Positions 32,058 to 41,177 of a DNA stretch of 64,000 nucleotides are shown here, one piece after another. The stretch lies in NCBI RefSeq assembly GCF_000017205.1, contig NC_009656.1, positions 1,988,001 to 2,052,000 on the forward strand, written 5' to 3'. Under the pieces are notes generated by a model. It did not search any database. It saw nothing but the letters and a program-made list of their open reading frames with translations, and had not been told where the DNA came from. The translations under genes were made by a program, and so were the position numbers. The stretch's first letter is position 1. Each line of letters starts with the position of its first letter. This DNA is from Pseudomonas paraeruginosa PA7 (GTDB lineage: Bacteria; Pseudomonadota; Gammaproteobacteria; Pseudomonadales; Pseudomonadaceae).

Positions 32058-33092
32058 ATGTTTAGCGGAAAAAGACTTCTTATTTCAGGTGGTACGGGTT
32101 CTTTCGGTAATGCTGTGCTTAAACGTTTTCTCGACACAGATATTGCGGAGATCCGTATATTTAGCCGTGACGAAAAAAAACAGGATGATATGCGGAAGCA
32201 TTATGCCAATAGTAAATTGAAGTTCTATGTTGGCGATGTGCGGGACTATCAAAGCGTGCTCACCGCTACGCGCGGGGTTGATTATATATTCCACGCTGCC
32301 GCGCTAAAACAAGTTCCTTCGTGTGAGTTTCACCCGATGGAGGCTGTCAAGACTAATGTTATCGGGACAGAAAATTTACTTGAAGCAGCGATCCAGAATG
32401 ACGTGCGCCGTATTGTTTGTTTAAGCACGGATAAGGCTGTTTATCCCATCAATGCCATGGGAATCTCCAAAGCTATGATGGAAAAGGTGATGGTTGCTAA
32501 ATCACGTAACCTCGAAACCACCTCAACTGTCATTTGCGGCACTCGTTACGGCAACGTGATGGCTTCGAGAGGATCGGTGATTCCCCTGTTCATTGAGCAG
32601 ATGCGCTCTGGCAAGCCGCTGACCATCACGGATCCCAGCATGACCCGCTTCATGATGACGCTTTCTGATGCGGTGGATCTGGTGTTATATGCGTTTGAGC
32701 ATGGCAATAATGGGGATCTGTTCGTACAGAAAGCTCCAGCTGCTACGATCGAGGTATTGGCTAAGGCGCTGACCAGCTTGCTCGGTAAACAAGACTATCC
32801 GATCAACGTAATTGGCACCCGGCATGGCGAGAAGCTCTATGAGGCTCTCTTGAGCCGTGAGGAACTGGCTTGCGCCGAAGACATGGGTGACTATTATCGC
32901 GTGCCGCCGGATCTGCGCGATTTGAATTACAGCAAGTTTGTAGAGCAAGGTGAAGAAAAGATTTCCCATACGGAAGACTATAATTCACATAATACCGAAC
33001 GTCTGGATGTCAAGGGTATGCAGGAACTGTTATTGAAGCTTGACTTTGTTCGTGCGATACAACGGGGTGAGCAGGCAAACCCCGAGGAGTAG
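32058..33092 (+). CDS. wbjB: UDP-GlcNAc 4,6-dehydratase/5-epimerase WbjB
   Basis: A 344-residue soluble SDR (CapE/FnlA/WbjB type) that begins UDP-L-FucNAc synthesis by dehydration and C5 inversion. The NADP loop LISGGTGSFGNAVLKRFL is at residues 8-25, STDKAVYPINAMGISKAMME (about 124-143) holds the active-site Met/Lys, and TRYGNVMASRGSVIPLF follows. Unlike WbpM it lacks the membrane part. It is followed after 3 bp by wbjC and then wbjD, the complete L-FucNAc set known from serotype O11. Confidence 0.94.
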   Translation: MFSGKRLLISGGTGSFGNAVLKRFLDTDIAEIRIFSRDEKKQDDMRKHYANSKLKFYVGDVRDYQSVLTATRGVDYIFHAAALKQVPSCEFHPMEAVKTNVIGTENLLEAAIQNDVRRIVCLSTDKAVYPINAMGISKAMMEKVMVAKSRNLETTSTVICGTRYGNVMASRGSVIPLFIEQMRSGKPLTITDPSMTRFMMTLSDAVDLVLYAFEHGNNGDLFVQKAPAATIEVLAKALTSLLGKQDYPINVIGTRHGEKLYEALLSREELACAEDMGDYYRVPPDLRDLNYSKFVEQGEEKISHTEDYNSHNTERLDVKGMQELLLKLDFVRAIQRGEQANPEE

Positions 33093-33095
33093 ATC

Positions 33096-34217
33096 ATGAG
33101 GGTCTTGATAACCGGCGCAAATGGTTTCGTAGGAAAGAATCTCACCGCGCATCTGGCCGAGCGGGGGGATGTCGAGGTTGTAACCTTTACGCGTGAAAGT
33201 AATCTCCAAAGCTTGCCAGAAATGCTTGGCTCGATTGACTTTGTTTTTCATTTGGCTGGTGCCAATCGACCCGAGAATCCAGAGGACTTCAAATCTATAA
33301 ATTCTGATCTGACCAAGACGCTGTGTGATGCCATTCGGGCAACTGGTCGTTCCATTCCTCTAATTTATACCTCTTCAACACAAGCGGAGTTGCAGAATAG
33401 CTATGGCTTGAGTAAGCGCGATGCAGAGGAATACATTCGAAGACTGAACTCCGAAACGGGCTCGCCTGTATATATATTCCGTTTACCTAACGTGTTTGGG
33501 AAGTGGTCGCGCCCTAATTACAACTCTGCGGTGGCGACTTTTTGCTATAATATTTCCAGGGATCTTCCTATTCAGGTAAATGATTCTTCGGCTCAAGTAA
33601 CACTTGTATATATTGATGATGTAATCCAGAAATTTCTGGCTGTCTTGGACGCTCCAACCGCTACTCATGATGTCAGTGTCGAGCCACAATACAAGATTAC
33701 CGTGGGTGATCTTGCCAAGCAGATACATGCCTTCCGTGATAGCCGAAAATCGCTCGTTACGGAACAGGTGGGAGTAGGTCTGGTACGGGCCTTGTATTCC
33801 ACCTATTTGAGTTTCCTCCCTGTAAATCGCTTCAGTTACGACCTGCCAATGTATGGCGATGCAAGAGGAACCTTTGTTGAAATGTTGAAAACGCCCGATG
33901 CTGGGCAGTTCTCATTCTTTACTGCGCATCCTGGCGTCACTCGTGGTGGACACTATCATCATTCCAAAACGGAGAAGTTCCTGGTGATCAAGGGGACTGC
34001 CCGCTTCAAGTTCAGGAATATTTCTACTGGAGCATTTCACGAATTATGCACCCGTGGTGAGAAGGCTGAAGTCGTCGAGACAGTTCCAGGCTGGACGCAT
34101 GATATAACGAATATTGGTTCCGAAGAGATGATCGTCATGCTCTGGGCGAACGAAATATTTGATCGTGAGCGTCCGGATACCTATGCTTGCCCGGTTGGCG
34201 AAGTAAGTGATTTGTAA
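33096..34217 (+). CDS. wbjC: UDP-sugar reductase/epimerase WbjC with C-terminal cupin
   Basis: A 373-residue bifunctional enzyme (CapF/FnlB/WbjC). Residues 1-~250 are an NAD-dependent reductase (ITGANGFVGKNLTAHLAERG; SSTQAELQNSYGLSKRDAEEY). Residues ~255-373 are a cupin domain (GGHYHHSKTEKFLVIKG) that performs C3 epimerisation. Together they convert the WbjB product to UDP-6-deoxy-talosamine. It starts three bases after wbjB, and wbjD begins 10 bp later. Confidence 0.93.
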   Translation: MRVLITGANGFVGKNLTAHLAERGDVEVVTFTRESNLQSLPEMLGSIDFVFHLAGANRPENPEDFKSINSDLTKTLCDAIRATGRSIPLIYTSSTQAELQNSYGLSKRDAEEYIRRLNSETGSPVYIFRLPNVFGKWSRPNYNSAVATFCYNISRDLPIQVNDSSAQVTLVYIDDVIQKFLAVLDAPTATHDVSVEPQYKITVGDLAKQIHAFRDSRKSLVTEQVGVGLVRALYSTYLSFLPVNRFSYDLPMYGDARGTFVEMLKTPDAGQFSFFTAHPGVTRGGHYHHSKTEKFLVIKGTARFKFRNISTGAFHELCTRGEKAEVVETVPGWTHDITNIGSEEMIVMLWANEIFDRERPDTYACPVGEVSDL

Positions 34218-34227
34218 CGAGGCTCTG

Positions 34228-35358
34228 ATGAAGAAGTTAAAGGTTGTCACGGTAGTAGGTACGCGCCCCGAGATCATTCGCCTCTCTCGTGTAATGGCGA
34301 AGCTCGACGAGTATTGTGACCATGTTCTCGTCCATACTGGGCAGAATTATGACTATGAGCTCAACGAGATATTCTTTCAAGACCTAGGAATCCGAAGGCC
34401 GGATCACTTCCTGAACGCTGCTGGTGTATCCGGAGCGGAAACCATTGGAAATGTAATTATTGCCGTCGATCGAGTACTTTCGGTAGAGCAGCCAGACGCC
34501 TTGCTGGTATTGGGAGATACGAATAGCTGTATGGCGGTGCTATCCGCCAAGCGTCGAAAGATCCCAACTTTCCATATGGAAGCGGGCAATCGGTGCTTTG
34601 ATATGCGCGTTCCCGAAGAGATAAATCGACGAATTGTCGATCACACCGCAGATATCAATCTCACTTATAGCACCATCGCTCGGGACTACTTGTTGCGGGA
34701 AGGTTTGCCCCCCGATATGGTTATCAAAACCGGTAGTCCGATGTTTGAGGTTTTGAACTACTATAGGGATGGTATTGAGAGCTCTGATGTGCTGGCGCGG
34801 CTGGGCCTGGAGGAAAATAAATTCTTTGTGGTGAGTGCGCATCGAGAAGAAAATATCGACTCTGAAAGCAACTTCCTTTCGTTGGTCGAGACCCTGAATG
34901 AAATTTCGGAAAAGTATGACTTTCCCGTAATTGTTTCCACGCATCCGAGAACGATGAAGCGTGTAGAGGCAATGGGCGTCAGGTTTCATGCCAATGTGCG
35001 CTTGCTCAAGCCGTTGGGTTTCAAGGACTACAATAAGTTGCAATTGTCGGCCAAGGCGGTTCTTTCCGACAGCGGTACGATCAACGAAGAATCCTCGATC
35101 CTGAATTTCCCCGCCTTGAATATACGTCAGGCTCATGAGCGGCCGGAGGGCATGGAGGAAGCAGCGGTGATGATGGTCGGACTCGGTCGCGAGCGCGTAC
35201 TGCAGGGGCTGGAGATTCTCGAGAGCCAGTCTCGTGGAGCTAGCCGGCTGCTTCATCTTGTGCATGATTATAGTTGTGATAACGTTTCTGAGAAGGTAGT
35301 GCGGATTCTCGTAAGCTATCGGGACTACGTTATGCGCACCGTTTGGAAGAAGTACTAG
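34228..35358 (+). CDS. wbjD: UDP-sugar 2-epimerase WbjD (forms UDP-L-FucNAc)
   Basis: A 376-residue non-hydrolysing 2-epimerase (WecB/CapG/FnlC family) that inverts C2 of UDP-L-PneNAc to give UDP-L-FucNAc. I chose ATG 34228 (MKKLKVVTVVGTRPEIIRLS); the frame is open 21 bp earlier, overlapping wbjC. The TVVGTRPEIIRL N-terminus, VHTGQNYDYELN, HMEAGNRCFDMRVPEEINR and the late SDSGTINEESSILNFPALNI motifs match the family. GC content is intermediate, marking the start of the gradual return to backbone composition. Confidence 0.94.
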   Translation: MKKLKVVTVVGTRPEIIRLSRVMAKLDEYCDHVLVHTGQNYDYELNEIFFQDLGIRRPDHFLNAAGVSGAETIGNVIIAVDRVLSVEQPDALLVLGDTNSCMAVLSAKRRKIPTFHMEAGNRCFDMRVPEEINRRIVDHTADINLTYSTIARDYLLREGLPPDMVIKTGSPMFEVLNYYRDGIESSDVLARLGLEENKFFVVSAHREENIDSESNFLSLVETLNEISEKYDFPVIVSTHPRTMKRVEAMGVRFHANVRLLKPLGFKDYNKLQLSAKAVLSDSGTINEESSILNFPALNIRQAHERPEGMEEAAVMMVGLGRERVLQGLEILESQSRGASRLLHLVHDYSCDNVSEKVVRILVSYRDYVMRTVWKKY

Positions 35359-35367
35359 ATTCTCGTT

Positions 35368-36621
35368 ATGGATAAGACGAAGCTCAAGGTTTTAGTTGTT
35401 ACGCAGTATTTTTGGCCAGAAAATATGCGTATTAACGACTTGGTCGCTGACTTTGTTGGGAGAGGGCACGAAGTTACGATTTTGACGGGGTGCCCAAACT
35501 ATCCCGAGGGCCGGGTCTTTTCCGATTTCAAAGAGAATCCGGCTAGCTATTCCCGCTATCTTGGTGCTTCGGTGATCAGGGTTCCCATGCTTCCACGCGG
35601 GCTGCGTAGCATACAGCTTGCCTTGAACTACTTGTCTTTCTTCATGAGTGCCTCTTTTTTTGGGGCGTTCAGACTAAGAAGAAAGAAATTTGATGTGGTC
35701 TTTGTTTACGCTGTTTCACCAATAATGGCAGCCATACCTGCGATTGTCATTGGGCGTCTAAAAAGAGCACCCGTATTTGTCTGGGTACTGGACCTTTGGC
35801 CAGAGACATTAAGGGCAGTGGGGGTCCTCAAGAGCGATCGAGCTCTTTCTATAGTAGGCAGGGTGGTATCTTGGATCTACAATAGAACGGACTATATATT
35901 GGTGCAGTCAAAAGCCTTCATGGATAATGTGGCGAAGTATTGTACCAAGACCATACCCGAAGACAGGGTTATCTATTTCCCGAGTTGGGCCGAGGATGAT
36001 TTCTCCAATAATGAATCGGCGAGTTCCACCCTCTTGGAAAGAGATGATTCCGTTTTTACCCTTCTGTTTGCGGGAAATGTTGGAGAGGCGCAGGATTTTC
36101 CCTCCATTCTGGATGCCGCGGAGCGTCTCCGCCAGGATGTTCCCATGCGTTGGGTGATCGTTGGTGATGGCCGCGCAAGTGCATGGCTTAAGGCCGAGGT
36201 TGCAGCCAGGGGGTTGGATAATGTGCTGCTGCTGGGCCGGCATCCTCTTGAGGAGATGCCGCCGCTCTTTGCCTTGGCGGACGCTCTATTTGTGTCGCTG
36301 AAGACTAATGAAGTATTCGAAAAGACCATTCCAGGGAAGGTTCAAGCCTACTTGGCTTCCGGCAAACCGGTGATCGCAATGATAGATGGAGAGGCATCCA
36401 GGGTGATCTCCGAGGCTGGTGCTGGCTACGCATGCGCTTCCGGCGACGTGGAGGCTCTGGTGGACATCATTCGTCGAGCCGCGGCTCTGACGGGGGAGCA
36501 GCGAGAAGGACTCGGTAGAGCCGGGCGAGAATACTATGAATGCAATTTTTCGAAGCGAACACTTTTGAGTCGCCTGGAGGGACTCTTCATTGACGCACGC
36601 TTGAGAAGGGATGAAAAATGA
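35368..36621 (+). CDS. wbjE: Glycosyltransferase WbjE (GT4, WbuB-like)
   Basis: A 417-residue GT-B transferase of the GT4 type. The N-terminal acceptor half starts VLVVTQYFWPENMRINDL with a GHEVTILTGCPNYP motif shared with WbuB proteins. The donor half holds FAGNVGEAQDF (about residue 232) and the E-x7-E-like segment near AYLASGKPVIAMIDGEASRV. In loci with the wbjBCD set this gene is the expected L-FucNAc transferase, acting second after WbpL. Whether it accepts L-FucNAm or the amidination happens afterwards is unknown. Its stop overlaps the next ATG. Confidence 0.85.
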   Translation: MDKTKLKVLVVTQYFWPENMRINDLVADFVGRGHEVTILTGCPNYPEGRVFSDFKENPASYSRYLGASVIRVPMLPRGLRSIQLALNYLSFFMSASFFGAFRLRRKKFDVVFVYAVSPIMAAIPAIVIGRLKRAPVFVWVLDLWPETLRAVGVLKSDRALSIVGRVVSWIYNRTDYILVQSKAFMDNVAKYCTKTIPEDRVIYFPSWAEDDFSNNESASSTLLERDDSVFTLLFAGNVGEAQDFPSILDAAERLRQDVPMRWVIVGDGRASAWLKAEVAARGLDNVLLLGRHPLEEMPPLFALADALFVSLKTNEVFEKTIPGKVQAYLASGKPVIAMIDGEASRVISEAGAGYACASGDVEALVDIIRRAAALTGEQREGLGRAGREYYECNFSKRTLLSRLEGLFIDARLRRDEK

Positions 36622-37574
36622 ACAAGGTTTTATTGACCGGTGCTTCAGGATTCGTGGGTAAAGCATTGGCAGGTGAACTTCTTCGGCAGGGATATGCATT
36701 GAACATGGCTTTCCGACGGATTCCTTCAAAGGTGCTAGAAGGCGCTGTCGCTATTCCGGTAGGGAATATCGAGGGTGACACCCTTTGGAGTGATGCTCTT
36801 GCAGGCGTCGATACCGTCATTCATAGCGCTGCTCGTGTTCATGTGATGAATGACCATGCTCTCGATCCTTTAGCTGAGTTCAGAAAGGTGAATGTCGAGG
36901 GAACACTGAATCTCGCGCGGCAGGCAGCGGCCGCGGGAGTCAAACGTTTCGTCTTTGTCAGCTCCATCAAGGTGAATGGCGAGTCTACGACGGCGGACAG
37001 TCCATTCAAGCCCGACGATGTTCCAGCTCCTTCCGATCCCTATGGAATCTCCAAGCTCGAAGCTGAAATCGGTCTGCGGCAGGTGTGTGAAGAGGCAGGG
37101 ATGGAATATGCCATTGTTCGTCCTGTTCTGGTCTACGGCCCTGGAGTGAAAGCCAATTTCCTCAATATGATGAAGTGGTTGGACAAAGGTATTCCTTTGC
37201 CCCTTGGAGCCATAAAAAATCGGCGCAGTCTGGTGTCGCTGACAAACTTGATGGATATGCTGATTACCGTAGCGAGTCATCCTGCTGCTGCTAATCAGGT
37301 ATTTCTTGTAAGTGATGGGGAGGACCTGTCTACCACTGGTCTTTTGCGAAGAATGGCGGCAGCAATGGGAAAAAGAGCGAATCTGCTGCCAGTCCCTGAA
37401 TCGTTGCTGAAGACTGCAGCCCTCTTGTTAGGGAAGAAGTCTGTAGGTCAGAGGCTCTGCGGGTCTTTGCAGGTCGACATCTCTAAGAATAAGCAGTTGT
37501 TGGATTGGAATCCGCCGCTTTCTGTGGACCAAGGTCTGCAACGGGTCGCTGAATATTACTTGGAATATCGCTGA
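36618..37574 (+). CDS. wbpV: UDP-4-keto-6-deoxy-GlcNAc reductase WbpV (QuiNAc pathway)
   Basis: A 318-residue extended SDR that reduces the 4-keto product of WbpM. The loop LLTGASGFVGKALAGELLRQG is near the N-terminus, split here as LLTGASGFVGKAL; the catalytic segment is FVSSIKVNGEST followed by DPYGISKLEAE (YxxxK). WbpV gives UDP-D-QuiNAc in serotype O6, while close relatives (WbpK, WbjF) give UDP-D-FucNAc; the stereochemistry cannot be told from motifs. Directly adjacent wbpL uses the product. Confidence 0.85.
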   Translation: MNKVLLTGASGFVGKALAGELLRQGYALNMAFRRIPSKVLEGAVAIPVGNIEGDTLWSDALAGVDTVIHSAARVHVMNDHALDPLAEFRKVNVEGTLNLARQAAAAGVKRFVFVSSIKVNGESTTADSPFKPDDVPAPSDPYGISKLEAEIGLRQVCEEAGMEYAIVRPVLVYGPGVKANFLNMMKWLDKGIPLPLGAIKNRRSLVSLTNLMDMLITVASHPAAANQVFLVSDGEDLSTTGLLRRMAAAMGKRANLLPVPESLLKTAALLLGKKSVGQRLCGSLQVDISKNKQLLDWNPPLSVDQGLQRVAEYYLEYR

Positions 37575-37575
37575 A

Positions 37576-38595
37576 ATGTCGATCTGGTGGATTTTATTTC
37601 CTGTGGTTTTGGTATCGGCAGGACTTACAGGAGTATTGAGGTTTTACGCCATCTCAAAAAAAGTCATGGATATTCCTAACGCCCGCAGTTCTCACACCGT
37701 GCCTACTCCGAGAGGCGGTGGGGTGGCTATCGTTCTGACTTTTCTCCTAGTGGTTTTTTTTCTTCCCCTATTTTCCATTCTGGAGTGGCGCCAGGCGTTA
37801 CTTTTTCTGCTGGGAGGAGGCGGCGTCGCTCTGCTTGGTTTCCTTGACGACCATGGTCACGTGGCTGCACGTTGGCGCCTGCTTGGGCACTTCATGGCTG
37901 CACTGGTTTCACTCTTCCTTCTGACTGGTGTGCCGCCGTTCAAGCTACTGGGTTATCAATGGGATTTGGGCTGGGTTGGGGTCGTGCTTTTTGCTTTCTA
38001 TCTCGTCTGGTTGCTCAATCTTTATAATTTCATGGATGGTATAGACGGCCTCGCAAGTCTGGAAGCTATCTTTGTCTGCGTGGGAGGAGCGCTGGTGTAT
38101 TGGATGAATGACAAGGCAGCGTTTTCTTTACCCCCCCTGTTGCTGGCTTTTGCTGTTCTCGGTTTCTTGTTTTGGAACTTTCCTCCCGCGAAGATCTTCA
38201 TGGGTGATGCTGGTAGTGGGTTCCTGGGATTGACTCTGGGAGTGCTATCGATTCAGGCCATGTGGGTTGAGCCAGAGTTCTTCTGGGCATGGCTGATTCT
38301 GCTGGGGGTCTTCATCGTGGATGCGACCTATACGCTGGCACGACGCTTGTTGCGCGGCGACAAGGTGTATGAGGCCCATCGGAGCCATGCCTATCAGTAT
38401 GCCTCCAGGCATTTCGGCAAGCATGCTCCTGTTACACTCGGCGTAACCGTACTGAATTTGGTTTGGCTTCTACCCCTGGCGCTATGGGTGGCAAGTGGCC
38501 ATCTCGAGCCTGTTCTGGGCATCGCCATAGCTTATACACCCCTCGTTTTCCTGGCTGTGAAGTTCAAGGCTGGTAAGCTAGAGTCGGTTGGATAG
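37576..38595 (+). CDS. wbpL: Initiating sugar-1-phosphate transferase WbpL
   Basis: A 339-residue membrane protein of the WecA/MraY family with about eleven helices. It transfers a 2-acetamido-2,6-dideoxyhexose-1-phosphate to undecaprenyl phosphate, starting the O-antigen repeat; in this species it also starts the A-band polymer. Diagnostic cytoplasmic motifs: VPTPRGGGVAI, LGFLDDHG, YNFMDGIDGLAS and FMGDAGSGFLGL. One base separates it from wbpV. It is present in most serotypes and its 3' half approaches backbone GC. Confidence 0.95.
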   Translation: MSIWWILFPVVLVSAGLTGVLRFYAISKKVMDIPNARSSHTVPTPRGGGVAIVLTFLLVVFFLPLFSILEWRQALLFLLGGGGVALLGFLDDHGHVAARWRLLGHFMAALVSLFLLTGVPPFKLLGYQWDLGWVGVVLFAFYLVWLLNLYNFMDGIDGLASLEAIFVCVGGALVYWMNDKAAFSLPPLLLAFAVLGFLFWNFPPAKIFMGDAGSGFLGLTLGVLSIQAMWVEPEFFWAWLILLGVFIVDATYTLARRLLRGDKVYEAHRSHAYQYASRHFGKHAPVTLGVTVLNLVWLLPLALWVASGHLEPVLGIAIAYTPLVFLAVKFKAGKLESVG

Positions 38596-38629
38596 AACTC
38601 TTCAGCTATAGCTATTGAGGGAGTATGGA

Positions 38630-40627
38630 ATGCTAGATCGCTTTAGAGTAAAACTGTTGTCGATGCCTCGTCGGTGGAAGCGTTTGCTTCAAGTGGCAAC
38701 AGATATCCTGTTGGTGTGGTTATCGCTGTGGTTGGCATTTGTCGTGCGTCTTGGCACGGACGACATGATTGATATTTTCGGCGAGCATGCCTGGCTCTTC
38801 ATTGCCGCTCCGCTCATCGCCATCCCACTGTTCATTCGCTTCGGCATGTATCGCGCGGTAATGCGCTATCTCGGTAACGATGCATTGATCGCCATCGCCA
38901 AGGCGGTGACCATCTCGGCTCTGGTGCTGTCGCTGGTAGTGTACTGGTATCGTGGCGCGCCGGCGCCGGTGCCACGTTCCCTGGTGTTCAACTACTGGTG
39001 GTTGAGCATGCTGCTGATCGGCGGCTTGCGTCTGGCCATGCGCCAGTATTTCATGGGCGACTGGTACTCTGCTGTGCAGTCGGTACCATTTCTCAATCGC
39101 CAGGACGGTCTGCCCAGGGTGGCCATCTATGGTGCGGGGGCGGCCGGCAACCAGTTGGTTGCGGCACTGCGTCTCGGTCGGGCGATGCGTCCGGTGGCGT
39201 TCATCGATGACGACAAGCAGATCGCCAACCGGGTCATTGCCGGCCTGCGGGTCTATACCGCCAAGCATATCCGCCAGATGATCGACGAGACGGGCGCGCA
39301 GGAGGTTCTCCTGGCCATTCCGTCCGCCACCCGGGCCCGGCGCCGAGAGATTCTCGAGTCCCTGGAGCCGTTCCCGCTCCACGTGCGCAGCATGCCCGGC
39401 TTCATGGACCTGGCCAGCGGCCGGGTCAAGGTGGACGACCTGCAGGAGGTGGACATCGCCGATCTGCTCGGGCGCGACAGCGTGGCGCCGCGCAAGGAGC
39501 TGCTCGAGCGTTGCATCCGTGGCCAGGTGGTGATGGTGACCGGGGCGGGCGGTTCGATCGGTTCCGAACTCTGCCGGCAGATCCTGAGTTGCTCGCCCAG
39601 CGTGCTGATCCTGTTCGAGCACAGCGAATACAATCTTTACAGCATCCATCAGGAACTGGAGCGTCGGGTCAAGCGCGAGTCGCTTTCGGTGAACCTGTTG
39701 CCGATCCTCGGCTCGGTGCGCAATCCAGAGCGCCTGGTCGACGTGATGCGCACCTGGAAGGTCAACACCGTCTATCACGCCGCAGCCTACAAGCATGTAC
39801 CCATCGTCGAGCACAACATTGCCGAGGGGGTCCTCAACAATGTGATGGGCACCCTGCATGCGGTGCAGGCGGCGGTGCAGGTCGGCGTGCAGCACTTCGT
39901 GCTGATCTCCACCGACAAGGCGGTGCGACCGACCAATGTGATGGGTAGCACCAAACGCCTGGCGGAGATGGTGCTGCAGGCGCTCAGCAACGAGTCGGCA
40001 CCGGTCCTTTTCGGCGACCAGAAGGGTGTGCACCAGGTCAACAAGACCCGTTTCACCATGGTCCGCTTCGGCAACGTCCTCGGCTCGTCGGGCTCGGTCA
40101 TCCCGCTGTTCCGCGAGCAGATCAAGCGTGGCGGACCGGTGACGGTCACCCACCCGAGCATCACCCGTTACTTCATGACCATTCCCGAGGCGGCCCAGCT
40201 GGTCATCCAGGCCGGCTCGATGGGGCAGGGCGGGGATGTGTTCGTGCTGGACATGGGGCCACCGGTGAAGATTCTGGAGCTTGCCGAGAAAATGGTTCAC
40301 CTGTCCGGGCTGAGCGTGCGTTCCGAGCGCTCGCCGCATGGCGACATCGCCATCGAGTTCAGTGGCTTGCGTCCGGGCGAGAAGCTCTACGAAGAACTGT
40401 TGATCGGCGATAACGTCAACCCTACCGACCACCCGATGATCATGCGCGCCAACGAGGAGCATCTGTCCTGGGAAGCGTTCAAGGGGGTGCTGGAGCAATT
40501 GCTGACGGCCGTTGGGACGGACGATTATTCGAGAGTCCGCCAACTGCTGCGGGAAACCGTCAGCGGTTATACGCCCGACGGCGAAATCGTCGACTGGATC
40601 TATCGCCAGAGACGGCGCGAACCCTGA
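38630..40627 (+). CDS. wbpM: Membrane-bound UDP-GlcNAc 4,6-dehydratase WbpM
   Basis: A 665-residue enzyme making UDP-4-keto-6-deoxy-GlcNAc for WbpV. I chose ATG 38630 (MLDRFRVKLLSMPRRW) over the TTG at 38615, which gives the known length. Four N-terminal membrane helices lie in residues ~20-130. A CoA-binding-like domain follows (VAIYGAGAAGNQLVAALRLG), then the catalytic SDR domain (VTGAGGSIGSELCRQIL near 303; STDKAVRPTNVMGSTKRLAE holding the Met/Lys pair). This conserved gene closes the O-antigen locus in all serotypes. Its first ~100 bp are AT-richer than the rest, placing the recombination boundary inside it. Confidence 0.97.
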   Translation: MLDRFRVKLLSMPRRWKRLLQVATDILLVWLSLWLAFVVRLGTDDMIDIFGEHAWLFIAAPLIAIPLFIRFGMYRAVMRYLGNDALIAIAKAVTISALVLSLVVYWYRGAPAPVPRSLVFNYWWLSMLLIGGLRLAMRQYFMGDWYSAVQSVPFLNRQDGLPRVAIYGAGAAGNQLVAALRLGRAMRPVAFIDDDKQIANRVIAGLRVYTAKHIRQMIDETGAQEVLLAIPSATRARRREILESLEPFPLHVRSMPGFMDLASGRVKVDDLQEVDIADLLGRDSVAPRKELLERCIRGQVVMVTGAGGSIGSELCRQILSCSPSVLILFEHSEYNLYSIHQELERRVKRESLSVNLLPILGSVRNPERLVDVMRTWKVNTVYHAAAYKHVPIVEHNIAEGVLNNVMGTLHAVQAAVQVGVQHFVLISTDKAVRPTNVMGSTKRLAEMVLQALSNESAPVLFGDQKGVHQVNKTRFTMVRFGNVLGSSGSVIPLFREQIKRGGPVTVTHPSITRYFMTIPEAAQLVIQAGSMGQGGDVFVLDMGPPVKILELAEKMVHLSGLSVRSERSPHGDIAIEFSGLRPGEKLYEELLIGDNVNPTDHPMIMRANEEHLSWEAFKGVLEQLLTAVGTDDYSRVRQLLRETVSGYTPDGEIVDWIYRQRRREP

Positions 40628-40641
40628 TCGACGAGTCGTGG

Positions 40642-40667
40642 AAAAGGCCGCCTAGCGGCCTTTTTTT
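40642..40667 (+). terminator. Intrinsic terminator after wbpM
   Basis: GGCCGC-CTA-GCGGCC preceded by AAAA and followed by seven Ts, 15 bp after the wbpM stop. It ends the O-antigen transcript. Confidence 0.93.
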
Positions 40668-40817
40668 GTTTTCGCCGTGCGACGTTTCCGGAGCACTCCA
40701 CGGAATCGGCTGCTTTGCTGGGGAGGCCGCTGCAAGGTCCTTTCTGAGAGATATGGTGGCGTCGTGGACGGGCTAGAAGCTCTCCGCATGGTCATTCATC
40801 TCTGAAGGAGTGCAAGC

Positions 40818-41141
40818 ATGCACCTAATCAAATCCGCCTTGTTCCTCATCCTGTTCGCCTGCCTGCCGTTTTCGGCTTCCGCCGCGCCGGCCGCCGCCAA
40901 GCCTCCGGTGGTCGCGACAATGCCGACGGAGGCGTCGACAGCGGAGGTGGTCAATATCAATACGGCCGACGAGGCGACGCTGGTGCGTGGGTTGAAGGGC
41001 GTCGGCGAGGTCAAGGCCAAGGCGATCGTCGAATACCGAACGGCTCATGGTCCGTTCGTTTCGCTGGATCAGTTGCTGGAAGTGAAGGGCGTGGGACCGG
41101 CGTTGCTGGAGAAGAACCGGGAGCGGATCGCCATAGAGTGA
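40818..41141 (+). CDS. ComEA-like helix-hairpin-helix DNA-binding protein
   Basis: A 107-residue exported protein. A signal peptide covers residues 1-23 (hydrophobic core LFLILFACLPF, cleavage after SASA). The mature part holds two helix-hairpin-helix motifs (VNINTADEATLVRGLKGVGE; LDQLLEVKGVGPALLEKN), the compact ComEA domain that binds double-stranded DNA in the periplasm during natural transformation. AGGAG precedes ATG 40818. It follows the wbpM terminator and is an independent unit. A periplasmic DNA receptor beside a locus that changes by recombination is a suggestive, but unproven, association. Confidence 0.88.
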   Translation: MHLIKSALFLILFACLPFSASAAPAAAKPPVVATMPTEASTAEVVNINTADEATLVRGLKGVGEVKAKAIVEYRTAHGPFVSLDQLLEVKGVGPALLEKNRERIAIE

Positions 41142-41177
41142 AGCGTCCGAGGAGGAAAGAAATACGTTCCCTGTAAC

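Larger units (their letters stand above)
15058..38700 (+). other. O-antigen biosynthesis island (serotype O12-like)
   Basis: The block between ihfB and wbpM is visibly AT-rich compared with both flanks, and all of its genes point the same way. It holds a LapA-like gene, wzz, a nine-gene nonulosonic-acid module, wzy, wzx, a glycosyltransferase, the amidotransferase trio wbpG-hisH2-hisF2, the L-FucNAc genes wbjBCD, wbjE, wbpV and wbpL. The left edge is abrupt at about 15060. The right edge is gradual: GC rises through wbjD-wbpL and reaches backbone level inside wbpM near 38700. Serotype O12 is inferred from predicted sugars, not from a database match. Confidence 0.85.

Noticed and set aside
15058-38700. 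Integrative element or insertion sequence carrying the island
   Set aside because: No integrase, transposase, flanking direct repeat or attachment site is seen; exchange by homologous recombination through ihfB/gyrA and wbpM flanks is simpler.
38720-40543. 607-residue minus-strand frame antisense to wbpM
   Set aside because: Shadow of wbpM with the same low-complexity character; it contains no recognisable motif.
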